64,000 bases of DNA from an uncultured Eubacteriaceae bacterium (GTDB lineage: Bacteria > Bacillota > Clostridia > Peptostreptococcales > Anaerovoracaceae), in contig CAIFEY010000004.1 of NCBI GenBank assembly GCA_903789635.1, positions 27,351 through 91,350 of the forward strand. Direction: 5' to 3'. The notes under the pieces were generated by a model, which ran no database searches, was not told the origin of the DNA, and saw nothing but the letters and a program-made list of their open reading frames with translations. Made by a program: the position numbers and the translations under genes. Shown in pieces: positions 8,182 to 16,728 of the stretch (positions are counted from its first letter, which is position 1; the number at the start of each line of letters is the position of its first letter).

Positions 8182-10341
8182 ATGCATTCGGGACAGAATA
8201 TACAGGATACAGTGCAGGGCGCGGCAGGCGCAGGAAATACAGTATACATGGCAGATACGACAGATACATTGGAACCAGAAAATACGGTGCAGGAAACACT
8301 TAAAGGGAAAATTCAGCTTTCCGAGGCGCAGAGGAGGGCGGCGACGCGCGTGGAAGGGCCGCAGCTGCTATTGGCGGTGCCGGGGAGCGGCAAGACGACG
8401 ACGCTGGTCGCGCGGCTCGGGTACATGATCTTCGAGAAGGGGATCGCGCCGGAGCACATCCTCGTCATCACGTTTACGCGGGCGGCGGCAGGAGACATGC
8501 AGAGGAGGTTTGCGTCGTTCTTTGGCGGGGAGACGGCTAAGCGGATCCGGTTCAGCACGATTAACAGCTTCTGCTATTCGGTCGTCCTGTATTACGCTAA
8601 GCGGTACGGGCGCACCAAGCCGAAGGACGAGACGAACAGCCCGGGAGTCATCAGAATGCTGTATTCCAAGGTCTACGGCGGCTTTGCCAACGAGAACGAC
8701 GTCAAGGAACTCGCGCAGTCGATCACGTACATCAAGAACATGCGGCTCACCGAGAAGCAGATCGGGGAGCTGAAGACGTCGAACGCGGGGCTGTCCGTCG
8801 GGAAGATGTACGAGGCGTACCAGGCCTATTTAAAGGACAACTACCTGATGGACTACGACGACCAGATCCTGTTCGCCCACCAGCTCCTGTCGAACCTGCA
8901 GCCGGTCCGGGAGCACTTCCAGCGGCAGTTCCCGTACATCTGCGTCGACGAGGCGCAGGACACGTCCAAGGTCCAGCACCAGGTCATCCGCCTGCTCGCC
9001 GGGGAGAGGCGCAATCTATTCATGGTCGGCGACGAGGACCAGAGCATCTACGGCTTCCGCGCGGCCTATCCCAAGGCCCTGCTCGACTTCCGGAAGGACT
9101 ATCCGGGCGCGGAGGTCCTGTTCCTTGAGACGAACTACCGCTCCGGGCGCCGGATCACGGACACCGCGGCCAAGTTCATCCGCAGCAACAAGAACCGCTA
9201 CGAGAAGAAGATGGCTGCAGCGAGGTCGGCGGACGGCAGGGCGCAGGTCGTGACGCTGAAGAGGCGTGAGCAGCAGTACCAGTGGCTCGTCGACAAATTA
9301 GACGCGGGCAGCGAGGCAGACCCGGCTGCTGGACAGACAATCGAACAGACCGCCGTCCTGTACCGCAACAACGACAGCGCGATCCCGGTCCTCTACGCCC
9401 TGCAGAAGGCGGGCATCCCGTGCCGCAGGAAGAGCATGGACACGCTGTTTTTCCAGAACCGCGTCGTCCAGGACGCCGTCAAGATCATGCAGTTCGCCCT
9501 GGACCCGTCCAACACGCACCTGTTCTGGGACATCTACTACAAGTTCGGCGTCCGGATCACCAAGAAGGCCGCCTACGCCGCGTCGCACCACCCGGTGAAC
9601 AGCTCCGCGGACCCGCTGCTGAAGGCGCTCGAGAGCTCCAGCGAGCTCGGTCGGAAGAAGCGCGAGGACGTCAAAGCCCTCCGCCAGTCCTTCCAGCGTA
9701 TGCGCCAGCGCGACAACGCCCGCGAGGCGATCAAGTCCATCCGCTTCAAGATGGACTACAACAACGCGAGCAGCGAGAAGCTCTTCCTGCTTCAGGCCCT
9801 GACCGATCCTGAGGAGGCCGGCGAGACCATCGAGGACTTCCTGACCAAGCTCAGTGAGCTCGAGTACGGCCTCGCCCACCCGTCGGACTCGCTCCGTGGA
9901 TCAGGCACGGCCGGCGCCGTCGCCGAGGAAGGCCCGGCCTCAGCCGCTGGCAGCTCCGCCGCCCCGCGCGTCGTCCTCAGCACCATCCACGCCAGCAAAG
10001 GCCTGGAGTACTCACGCGTCATCCTGATCGACGCCGTGTCCGACATCCTGCCCGCCGCCGACAACGACATCGAGGAGGAGCGCCGGATCTTCTACGTCGG
10101 CATGACGAGGGCCAGGGACGGACTGATCATCCTGGACTACGAGGACGAGCGCTGCCCGTTCGTGAACGAGTGCCTCGGCAAGTCCGCCGGTTTTTCACCC
10201 GGCTCCGTCGTCGAGCACAAGAAGTTCGGAAAGGGCAAAGTCGTCTCGAACGACGGCAAGACCATCGTCGTCGACTTCCCGCGCCGCGGCCGGACCAGCA
10301 TGAAGCTCGACCTCTGCATCAAGAAGCACCTTCTGAAATAG
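8182..10341 (+). CDS. UvrD/Rep-family ATP-dependent DNA helicase
   Basis: Superfamily 1A 3'-5' helicase for repair or replication-associated unwinding. Motif I is AVPGSGKTTT, motif Ia TFTRAAA, motif II VDEAQD, motif III GDEDQSIYGFRAA, motif IV TNYRS, motif V STIHASKGLE and motif VI VGMTRARD. The C-terminus has a small Tudor-like region (VEHKKFGKGKVV). The frame is open from 8083, with ATGs at 8146 and 8182. I favour 8182 (719 residues) because GAAGGGG precedes it and the -10 at 8134 excludes earlier starts. It is a paralogue of the PcrA gene at 46080 and diverges from the alcohol dehydrogenase gene. Confidence 0.88.
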   Translation: MHSGQNIQDTVQGAAGAGNTVYMADTTDTLEPENTVQETLKGKIQLSEAQRRAATRVEGPQLLLAVPGSGKTTTLVARLGYMIFEKGIAPEHILVITFTRAAAGDMQRRFASFFGGETAKRIRFSTINSFCYSVVLYYAKRYGRTKPKDETNSPGVIRMLYSKVYGGFANENDVKELAQSITYIKNMRLTEKQIGELKTSNAGLSVGKMYEAYQAYLKDNYLMDYDDQILFAHQLLSNLQPVREHFQRQFPYICVDEAQDTSKVQHQVIRLLAGERRNLFMVGDEDQSIYGFRAAYPKALLDFRKDYPGAEVLFLETNYRSGRRITDTAAKFIRSNKNRYEKKMAAARSADGRAQVVTLKRREQQYQWLVDKLDAGSEADPAAGQTIEQTAVLYRNNDSAIPVLYALQKAGIPCRRKSMDTLFFQNRVVQDAVKIMQFALDPSNTHLFWDIYYKFGVRITKKAAYAASHHPVNSSADPLLKALESSSELGRKKREDVKALRQSFQRMRQRDNAREAIKSIRFKMDYNNASSEKLFLLQALTDPEEAGETIEDFLTKLSELEYGLAHPSDSLRGSGTAGAVAEEGPASAAGSSAAPRVVLSTIHASKGLEYSRVILIDAVSDILPAADNDIEEERRIFYVGMTRARDGLIILDYEDERCPFVNECLGKSAGFSPGSVVEHKKFGKGKVVSNDGKTIVVDFPRRGRTSMKLDLCIKKHLLK

Positions 10342-10379
10342 CCCCCGCCGTCCATCGGTCCCGCCGCGCCGCTCCCCGC

Positions 10380-10535
10380 CTGCCGAACCGTTCGCCTTCA
10401 TTTTTCCCAACTGCCGAACCGTTCGGCCTTCATTCCCCGCCCAATCCGCGCCCCGCTTATCAGCGCGGCGCCCTGGCCACCCACCTGCCGAACCGTTCGG
10501 CCCTCCAACCCTGCCCAGGCCTGAACCGTTCGGCC
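10380..10535. repeat. four copies of a GAACCGTTCGGC hairpin unit
   Basis: CTGCCGAACCGTTCGGC-type units begin at 10380, 10411 and 10485, and a shortened one at about 10521. The core GCCGAA-CCG-TTCGGC is a small stem-loop; C-rich filler with TTC separates the units. The array directly follows the helicase stop codon. Confidence 0.75.
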
Positions 10536-10662
10536 TTACTTCCCCGCCCCCCGCCCCCATTCCCACTGCATAACCCCTGCATAAAATCCATGTGCCCACG
10601 CATAAAAACCCCGCAGTCTGCGTAAAATAAACGCATTCCGGATGAATACTTTTCTGCCGTTC

Positions 10663-10691
10663 TTGAGGCATTCAGAATACTGTGCTAAAAT
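10663..10691 (+). promoter_or_regulatory. promoter of the aminopeptidase P gene
   Basis: TTGAGG (10663-10668), 17 bp spacer, TAAAAT (10686-10691) with an extended -10 TGC. The leader is about 120 bases. Confidence 0.65.
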
Positions 10692-10821
10692 GAATAATTG
10701 GGGCGCGCAGTTCAAACCGCGTTCGCCCCGTCATGAACCTTGACTGCAAGAATCCCTGCATTTTCCTGTTACAAGGGGACCGGGGATTCCGAAAATTATT
10801 AAAATTTAAGAGGTGAAACAA

Positions 10822-12609
10822 ATGAAGAAGGAAATCACAGAGCTTCGTCAGAAGATGAAGGAGAACGGAATCGACGTCTACTTCGTTCCGTCCGACGACT
10901 ATCACAGCTCTGAGTATGTCAACGACTATTTCAAGGAGCGCGAGTTCGCTTCCGGCCTGACCGGCGAGTCCGGCGAGCTGATCGTGGACAGCGAGGGTGC
11001 TTACCTCTGGACCGACGGAAGGTACTTCCTGCAGGCGGAGACGCAGCTGGCTGGCTCCGAGATCGAGCTGATGAGAATGGCTGAGCCTGGCGTTCCGACC
11101 GTCGAGGAGTTCCTAGAGGACCTCGGAAAGAAGCATCCGGGATTCACGTTCGGATACTTCGGCCGCATGCTGAACGCGGACAGAGGAAACGAGCTGAAGG
11201 ACATGCTCGGAAAGTACAATGTAGAGTTTAAGCTGGACAAGGACCTGGTCGGAGAGATCTGGGTGGACAGGCCGGAGCTGAAGCCGACGGAGATCTACGA
11301 GCTGCCGCTTTCCACAGTCGGAAAGACGAGCGAGGAGAAGATCGCGGACGTCCGCAGGGCTATGGCCGAGAAGGGCGCGGACTACATGCTGATCACGGAC
11401 CTGATGGAGAGCGCATGGCTGTTCAACCTGCGTGCGGACGACATCGACTACACGCCGGTATTCTTCGGATACACGATCCTCGGCATGGACGACGTCAAGC
11501 TGTTCGTCATGGACGGTGCGCTGAAGAAGGACGCATCCGGCAAGCCGGTTCTGCCGTCTGAGCAGCTGAACTTTGTCGACGTAGAGGATTACGATGACAT
11601 CGATAAGGCTGTCGCGGCGCTGCCTGCAGACAAAACCCTCTGGTACGACGGCGGCACGACCAACTACCTGCTGAGCCTGCAGATTCCTGCCGGAATGAAG
11701 GTTATCAACGGCATGACGCCGATCGCGATGATGAAGGCGCAGAAGAATGAGACCGAGATCAAGAGCACGCTGAACGCACATCTGAAGGACGGCGTCGCGA
11801 TGGTCAACCTGATCTACTGGCTGAAGAGCACCGTCGGCAAGGAGAAGATCACCGAGCTGGACGTCGCTGCCAAGCTGCGCGGATTCCGTGAGGCACAGGA
11901 GGGATTCTTCGACATCTCGTTCGAGACGATCGCCGGATACCAGGAGAACGGCGCGATCATCCACTACGCACCGACACCGGAGACGGACACCGAGGTTAAG
12001 CCGGAGGGCTTCCTGCTGCTGGATTCCGGCGGGCACTACATGGACGGAACGACCGACATCACGAGAACCATCAAGCTCGGCGAGGTCAGCCAGGAGATGA
12101 ACGACGACTACACGTATGTTCTGAAGTCCCACATCGCGATGGCGACGGCGGAGATGACTCCGGAGCAGAACGGAATCGACCTGGACAGCGTTACGAGAGC
12201 ACCGATGCGTGCTGTCGGCCTCGACTTCAAGCACGGCCTGAGCCACGGCGTCGGCCACCTGCTGAGTGTCCACGAGGGACCGAACATCCTGAGAAGGGTT
12301 CCGACTCCGATCGAGCTGAGACCGAACATGATCATGTCCGACGAGCCGGGCGTCTACATCGACGGCAAATTCGGCGTCCGCATCGAGAACGAGGTCCTGC
12401 TGAAGGAGAACGAGAAGGGCAACATCGTATTCCAGAGCATCACCTACTGCCCGTACGAGCGCGCCTGCATCAACACGGCCCTGCTGACCGACGAGGAGCT
12501 CGCTTGGCTCAACGACTACAACAAGGACCTGCGCGAGAAGCTGGTTCCGCTGCTGGGTAAGGAGCAGGCTGACTTCGTCATGCAGGAGACCGAGCCTCTG
12601 ACAAAGTAG
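10822..12609 (+). CDS. aminopeptidase P family protein (Xaa-Pro aminopeptidase, M24B)
   Basis: Dimetal aminopeptidase that removes an N-terminal residue preceding proline; cytoplasmic, 595 residues. Two creatinase-N-like domains (about 1-300) precede the pita-bread catalytic domain. Metal ligands are visible: Asp in LLLDSGG, Asp in DGTTDITR, His in LSHGVGHLLSVHEG, Glu in SDEPGVY and Glu in VRIENE. This long three-domain form is common in Bacillota and also in eukaryotes. I chose the ATG at 10822 (AGAGGTG before it) over a GTG three codons earlier. Confidence 0.92.
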   Translation: MKKEITELRQKMKENGIDVYFVPSDDYHSSEYVNDYFKEREFASGLTGESGELIVDSEGAYLWTDGRYFLQAETQLAGSEIELMRMAEPGVPTVEEFLEDLGKKHPGFTFGYFGRMLNADRGNELKDMLGKYNVEFKLDKDLVGEIWVDRPELKPTEIYELPLSTVGKTSEEKIADVRRAMAEKGADYMLITDLMESAWLFNLRADDIDYTPVFFGYTILGMDDVKLFVMDGALKKDASGKPVLPSEQLNFVDVEDYDDIDKAVAALPADKTLWYDGGTTNYLLSLQIPAGMKVINGMTPIAMMKAQKNETEIKSTLNAHLKDGVAMVNLIYWLKSTVGKEKITELDVAAKLRGFREAQEGFFDISFETIAGYQENGAIIHYAPTPETDTEVKPEGFLLLDSGGHYMDGTTDITRTIKLGEVSQEMNDDYTYVLKSHIAMATAEMTPEQNGIDLDSVTRAPMRAVGLDFKHGLSHGVGHLLSVHEGPNILRRVPTPIELRPNMIMSDEPGVYIDGKFGVRIENEVLLKENEKGNIVFQSITYCPYERACINTALLTDEELAWLNDYNKDLREKLVPLLGKEQADFVMQETEPLTK

Positions 12610-12742
12610 TCACGGGCGAGTCACCGCACGACCTGCGGAATTACGCGATCGGTGATTCGGACAACGGACAATTGATCCGTTCCGATCCGATATTCGTATC
12701 CTTAATACAAGAAAATATAGCCTGACCTTGTGATTGTCGTCA

Positions 12743-12778
12743 ATTGTCACCTTAATTAATGTGACATAGGTTGACAAT
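12743..12778 (+). promoter_or_regulatory. probable BirA (biotin repressor) operator
   Basis: Inverted half-sites ATTGTCACCT (12743-12752) and AGGTTGACAAT (12768-12778) resemble the Bacillota BirA site (ATTGTTAACC, about 15 bp, GGTTAACAAT). The right half-site contains the -35 hexamer of the bio promoter, so BirA binding would block RNA polymerase. Confidence 0.7.
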
Positions 12779-12799
12779 CGCGGGCCGGGCGTGTAAGAT
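12771..12799 (+). promoter_or_regulatory. bioB promoter
   Basis: TTGACA (12771-12776), 17 bp spacer, TAAGAT (12794-12799). The leader of about 300 bases up to bioB shows no recognisable riboswitch; reading frames in it look like chance. Confidence 0.7.
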
Positions 12800-13103
12800 A
12801 AAGCTGTACCACGCAATCCGGCGCTTTCCGCCGGCTTCGTGCACAGCTTTTTTCTTTCGTCGGCAGCAGCTGAAGAGAGGCGAGAAGCAGGTGGAAAGGC
12901 GGTACGCGGAGAACGCAGTCTGCAAGGGCTTAAGTTCCGCGTGTCGCCGGATTCCGCGCGGGAAACTGAATGCGTCAGCAGGCACGGCTTGTTAACCGTG
13001 TGTTCTGCGCGGGCAGCCAGATGCGGAATCCAGGCGAAACCAGAGAATCCGGAGCCGTGGGCAGCATGAGTGTGAGTAAAGGGAAAAGGGGTGTACATAC
13101 AGC

Positions 13104-14099
13104 ATGGATTACCTGAATCTTGCGAAAAACATCATCGACGGCAGGCGCCTGACGACGCCGGAGGAGTGTCAGCCGCTCCTTGACGCGGTCACCGAGGAGG
13201 AGATCCGGAGCCTGCGCGAGGGCGCGGACATGATCCGCGAGGAGCTCTGCGGCGACTGGGTGGACCTGTGCTCGATCATCAACGGGCGCAAGGGCGGATG
13301 CTCGGAAGACTGCAAGTTCTGCGCCCAGTCGGGCACGAGCTGCTCCGGAATCGGGAGCTACGGATTCCTTCCGGACGAGGAGTTCCTGGAGGACTGCGAG
13401 AAGCACTATAATCGCGGGGTAGACCGCTACTCCATCGTGACGGCGGGCAGAAAACTGACCGACAGGGACCTGGACGACGCGGTCCGCGTGTTCGGGAAGA
13501 TGCATAAGAAATTTCCAAGCCTCGGCCTCTGCGCCTCGCACGGACTCGAGAGCGAGGAGGCGTTCCGGCGCCTGCATGAGGCCGGGGTCGATACCGTCCA
13601 CTGCAACATCGAGACGTCGAGGAGGTATTTCCCTGAGGTCTGCAGCACGCACACGTTCGAGGATAAATTAGAGACGATCGAGAACGCGAAGCGCGCAGGG
13701 ATGCGGATCTGCAGCGGCGGCATCGTCGGCATGGGGGAGACCTGGGAGGACCGCGTCTCCATGGCGCTGACCACGGCTGAGATCGGGGCCGTGTCCGTTC
13801 CGCTGAACGTGCTGATCCCGATTCCGGGGACGCCGTTCGGAGATTTAGAGCCGATGTCCCGCGAGGATATCCTGAAGACGGTCGCGATCTTCCGCTACAT
13901 CAACCCGGAGGCGCAGATCCGCATCGCGGCGGGGAGATTCCGCTTCCCTGACGGCGGGACCGAGCTGTTCCGCTCCGGTGCCAACGCGACGATCACCGGG
14001 GACATGCTGACGACGACCGGGAACAACATCACGCAGGACCGCGAGATGCTGACGGAGATGGGCTTTGAGATCCACCCGGAACCGCGCCATCGTCAATAA
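13104..14099 (+). CDS. bioB: biotin synthase
   Basis: Radical-SAM enzyme that inserts sulfur into dethiobiotin; 331 residues, normal for BioB. The [4Fe-4S]/SAM cysteines are in GCSEDCKFCAQSG near residues 60-72. BioB hallmarks HCNIETSR, GGIVGMGE, NVLIPIPGTP and the ANATITGDMLTT segment are present. The start is preceded by AAAAGGGG. bioY follows 78 bases later. With no bioA, bioD or bioF here, the cell may depend on imported dethiobiotin or biotin, or keep those genes elsewhere. Confidence 0.95.
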   Translation: MDYLNLAKNIIDGRRLTTPEECQPLLDAVTEEEIRSLREGADMIREELCGDWVDLCSIINGRKGGCSEDCKFCAQSGTSCSGIGSYGFLPDEEFLEDCEKHYNRGVDRYSIVTAGRKLTDRDLDDAVRVFGKMHKKFPSLGLCASHGLESEEAFRRLHEAGVDTVHCNIETSRRYFPEVCSTHTFEDKLETIENAKRAGMRICSGGIVGMGETWEDRVSMALTTAEIGAVSVPLNVLIPIPGTPFGDLEPMSREDILKTVAIFRYINPEAQIRIAAGRFRFPDGGTELFRSGANATITGDMLTTTGNNITQDREMLTEMGFEIHPEPRHRQ

Positions 14100-14177
14100 G
14101 GGGCTATAGACGGGATCTATTATATAGATCAAAATTATTGATTAGAGATTATCATAAAGGGAAAAGAGAGGTATCAC

Positions 14178-14747
14178 ATGCGTTCCAGCAAGATTAAAGA
14201 CATGACTTTCATCGCCGTCATGACGGCGGTCATCTGCATATTAGGGCCGTTGTCCATTCCGATCGGACCGGTTCCGATCTCGCTCACCAACCTGGCGCTC
14301 TACTTCGCCATCTACATGCTCGGGACCAGGAAGGCGGTGCTTTCCTGCGGGCTGTACCTTCTGATCGGCCTCGTCGGCGTTCCGGTGTTCTCCGGCTTCA
14401 CGGGCGGCCCGCAGAAGCTGTTCGGACCGACGGGCGGCTACCTGATCGGCTTCATCTTCATGACGCTCGTCGCCGGGCTGATCATCGACCGTTTCTGCGA
14501 GAAGCGCGTCATCAGCTTCCTCGGCATGTTCGCGGCGACATGGATCCCGTACCTGCTGGGCACGCTCTGGCTCGCCTACAGCGCGCACATGACCTTCCCT
14601 GCGGCACTCGCAGCTGGCGTCCTGCCGTTCGTCCTCGAGGACATGGTGAAGATGGCAGCGGCCGCAGCGGTCGGACCGGTGCTCAGGAAGAGGCTGTCCT
14701 CCGCGGGACTGTTCGTCCAGCCGGGAAGGCAGACAAAGAACGCCTAG
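14178..14747 (+). CDS. bioY: biotin transporter BioY (ECF S component)
   Basis: Substrate-binding membrane subunit of an ECF-type biotin importer; 189 residues with about six membrane helices. The family segment FTGGPQKLFGPTGGYLIGF lies near residues 74-92. It needs the shared EcfA/EcfT energising module, which is not in this window. It follows bioB in the same probable BirA-controlled transcript. A small hairpin (GATCTA-TTATA-TAGATC, 14114-14130) lies in the spacer. GGGAAAAGAG precedes the ATG. Confidence 0.92.
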   Translation: MRSSKIKDMTFIAVMTAVICILGPLSIPIGPVPISLTNLALYFAIYMLGTRKAVLSCGLYLLIGLVGVPVFSGFTGGPQKLFGPTGGYLIGFIFMTLVAGLIIDRFCEKRVISFLGMFAATWIPYLLGTLWLAYSAHMTFPAALAAGVLPFVLEDMVKMAAAAAVGPVLRKRLSSAGLFVQPGRQTKNA

Positions 14748-14878
14748 GCAAGAAATTAACCACCTGCCTCCTATGGCCGCGGAGCGATCTGCGGATTCAC
14801 ACTGCCTTGGCTGACGCCGGGCGGATAAAACGAATCAGAGCCGGACAGAATCCGGCACAATCTGAGGAAATCTGATGG

Positions 14879-14987
14879 AAAGACACTCCGGACACGGGAA
14901 CTGCGCCCGCCCAGCGAGATTTATGGTGAATTGACTATAAAGATTGTGGGTTTACGCAGGCAACCTGTCCGGAGCTGTCTTTTTTTG
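14879..14987 (+). terminator. terminator of bioB-bioY with a long apical loop
   Basis: AAGACACTCCGGACA (from 14880) pairs with TGTCCGGAGCTGTCTT, followed by seven T. About 60 nt separate the arms and hold further short complementary runs, so the element may be a larger folded 3' end. No riboswitch consensus was recognised. Confidence 0.6.
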
Positions 14988-14996
14988 ATGGGTTTA

Positions 14997-15005
14997 TGGT
15001 ATAAT
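14997..15005 (+). promoter_or_regulatory. extended -10 promoter of the PolC-derived gene
   Basis: TGGTATAAT is a perfect extended -10 (TGnTATAAT) directly after the bio terminator. A convincing -35 is absent. The leader is about 65 bases. Confidence 0.6.
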
Positions 15006-15070
15006 AGTAGTTATATTAATCTTATTCGACAGTTTTGAAAATTGTTGGGCAGAAAGGCAGACGAATCGGT

Positions 15071-16603
15071 ATGAGGAAGTTAGTATACGCAAAACTGCAT
15101 GAGAAGTACGGCGACACCCCGGATCCGCGCATCCGCAAGAGGACCGACCTGGAGCTCCGCCTGATGGAGATGTACCACCTGGCGGACCAGCTGAAGGCGA
15201 TATACACGCTCGCGATGGACTTGAAGGAGAAGCAGATCCCGTACGCGATGGGCGGAGAGAGCGGAAACTCCCTGCTCCTGTACCTCCTCGGCATCACGGA
15301 AACCAACCCCCTCCCGGCCCATTACTTCGATCCGGACCGGAAGACCGTGGAGTTCGCCCGTGACCTGGGCAGGGAGGAGAGCCGCTACCGCACCCTGATG
15401 CGCATCAGGGACGGTTATGACCTGCCGGAGAGGGGCTTTGACCACGAGGGAACCTGGGAATCGGACGGCCACGACCTGCTGCCGGAGCTGTTCTGGGGCA
15501 ACGAACCGGTAGAGATGGGAAGGACGACCTCCCCACAGATCTCCATGCGTGTCCCGGTCAGCGCGTTCGGCGACGTCAAGCGATTTCTGAAGGATCAGCC
15601 TGCGCTCGTGAACACCGGACGCAGCGAGAGCGACGGGATCGGCTTCTACTGCGGCTGCCTGCACGTGATCAGCAGCATCATCCTGCCGGACAGCAGCGAG
15701 ACCTGGTACCAGCCGGTGGACGGCTCGATGATCCGGGACTACTGCGTCGCCAACTTCCAGTCCATCCTCAAGCTGGACGAGGGCAAGGTCAAGCCGCAGA
15801 CGTTCTTAGGCGTCCTGAAGATGTACGGCCTATCGCGCGGGAGCTGGTCCAACATCGTCAACCAGAAGGCCGTGGTCACGGAGAGCGGCGAGGACGACAT
15901 CGTCTACACGCTGAAGGACTTTGCCTACTCCCTGGACGTGGTTCCGGCGTTCTACGACGAGGTCATGGACACGCTGATGAGCGAGGGCATGGACCGGAGC
16001 CAGGCGTACGAGGAGGCCGAGCGCGTCCACCACGGGCGCGGGCTGACCGGCGGGCTGACCCAGGTCTACTACGAGAACAACCGCCTGCCTTGGTGCAACT
16101 ACGCGATCCACCTGTTCCCGAAGTCGCACGGCATCGAGTACATGATCATGTGCTTTAAGGTCGAGCGTGACCGCAGGGCCAAGGGCAAGAAGGAGGCGGA
16201 GAAGCAGCTCGAGCAGGAGCGCATCGCCGGCCGCGAGATGACCAAGCATGAGCTCGGCCACCAGGCGACGATCGAGATCAAGTCCGAGGAGGCGTGGCAG
16301 TTCCAGGATGACGAGCGCAGGGCGCGTGCCCGTGCGAACGCCGCGGCTTCCCAGTCCTCTTCAGCGGCAAAATCCGAGGACCAGGCACCAGACTCGCCTG
16401 ATGAATATTCGGATGAACAGTCCGGTGAAAATTCCGATTCCCCGAGCAGCTGGAACTGGGACACACCGGACGGCGAAACTTCGGATTCGGACGTGCAGGC
16501 CGACACTTCGGGAAATACGGGATACGAACCGGAATCCGAACATGAAGAATACAAAAACGAAGAATACGAAAAAAAAGACCCCGGCCGAGGAGGCGGGATC
16601 TGA
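15071..16603 (+). CDS. PolC-derived protein lacking polymerase active-site residues
   Basis: This 510-residue protein aligns by eye with the palm and C-terminal part of PolC. YAKLHEKYGD (6-14) matches the PolC segment before the palm. GGESGNS (61-67) with GITETNPLPAHY (74-85) matches PolC SRGSVGSS...GITEVNPLPPHY. GYDLPERG (115-122) and DGHDLLPELFWG (132-143) also match. PolC's catalytic PDIDLNF is SPQISMRVP here (154-162), so both Asp are gone, while the third (ILKLD, 232-236) is kept. The fingers are deleted (KLD runs into KPQTF). GMDRSQAYEEAERVHHGRGL (306-325) and FPKSHGIEYMIM (349-360) match the C-terminal region. Residues after about 385 are acidic and disordered. A non-catalytic role is inferred. 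The start follows AGAAAGG. Confidence 0.75.
   Translation: MRKLVYAKLHEKYGDTPDPRIRKRTDLELRLMEMYHLADQLKAIYTLAMDLKEKQIPYAMGGESGNSLLLYLLGITETNPLPAHYFDPDRKTVEFARDLGREESRYRTLMRIRDGYDLPERGFDHEGTWESDGHDLLPELFWGNEPVEMGRTTSPQISMRVPVSAFGDVKRFLKDQPALVNTGRSESDGIGFYCGCLHVISSIILPDSSETWYQPVDGSMIRDYCVANFQSILKLDEGKVKPQTFLGVLKMYGLSRGSWSNIVNQKAVVTESGEDDIVYTLKDFAYSLDVVPAFYDEVMDTLMSEGMDRSQAYEEAERVHHGRGLTGGLTQVYYENNRLPWCNYAIHLFPKSHGIEYMIMCFKVERDRRAKGKKEAEKQLEQERIAGREMTKHELGHQATIEIKSEEAWQFQDDERRARARANAAASQSSSAAKSEDQAPDSPDEYSDEQSGENSDSPSSWNWDTPDGETSDSDVQADTSGNTGYEPESEHEEYKNEEYEKKDPGRGGGI
16569..16576 (+). other. A8 homopolymer near the 3' end of the PolC-derived gene
   Basis: A run of eight A. Loss of one base would shift reading into a frame open to 16766 that continues the acidic, low-complexity tail for about 60 residues and runs into the 3' end of the convergent exonuclease gene. 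It may be a slippage site, a recent frameshift or a sequencing error. Confidence 0.5.
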
Positions 16604-16728
16604 TGTTGGCGTTGATAGCGTAATCGATATCAACGGCGCCGGGGATGCCGGAAACGCGGACGGCGGCTCAGGCAGCGCTGAACACAGTCAGGACGCCGAC
16701 CGCGACGGCAGCGTGATCCGCAAGGTGA

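Noticed and set aside
12839..13069. short frames between aminopeptidase P and bioB genes
   Set aside because: Overlapping frames on both strands with no motif, lying in the transcribed bioB leader.
14761..14987. possible cobalamin or other riboswitch after bioY
   Set aside because: Short conserved-looking words occur, but no B12 box, TPP, FMN or RNase P core could be matched; the part near the end is explained as a terminator.
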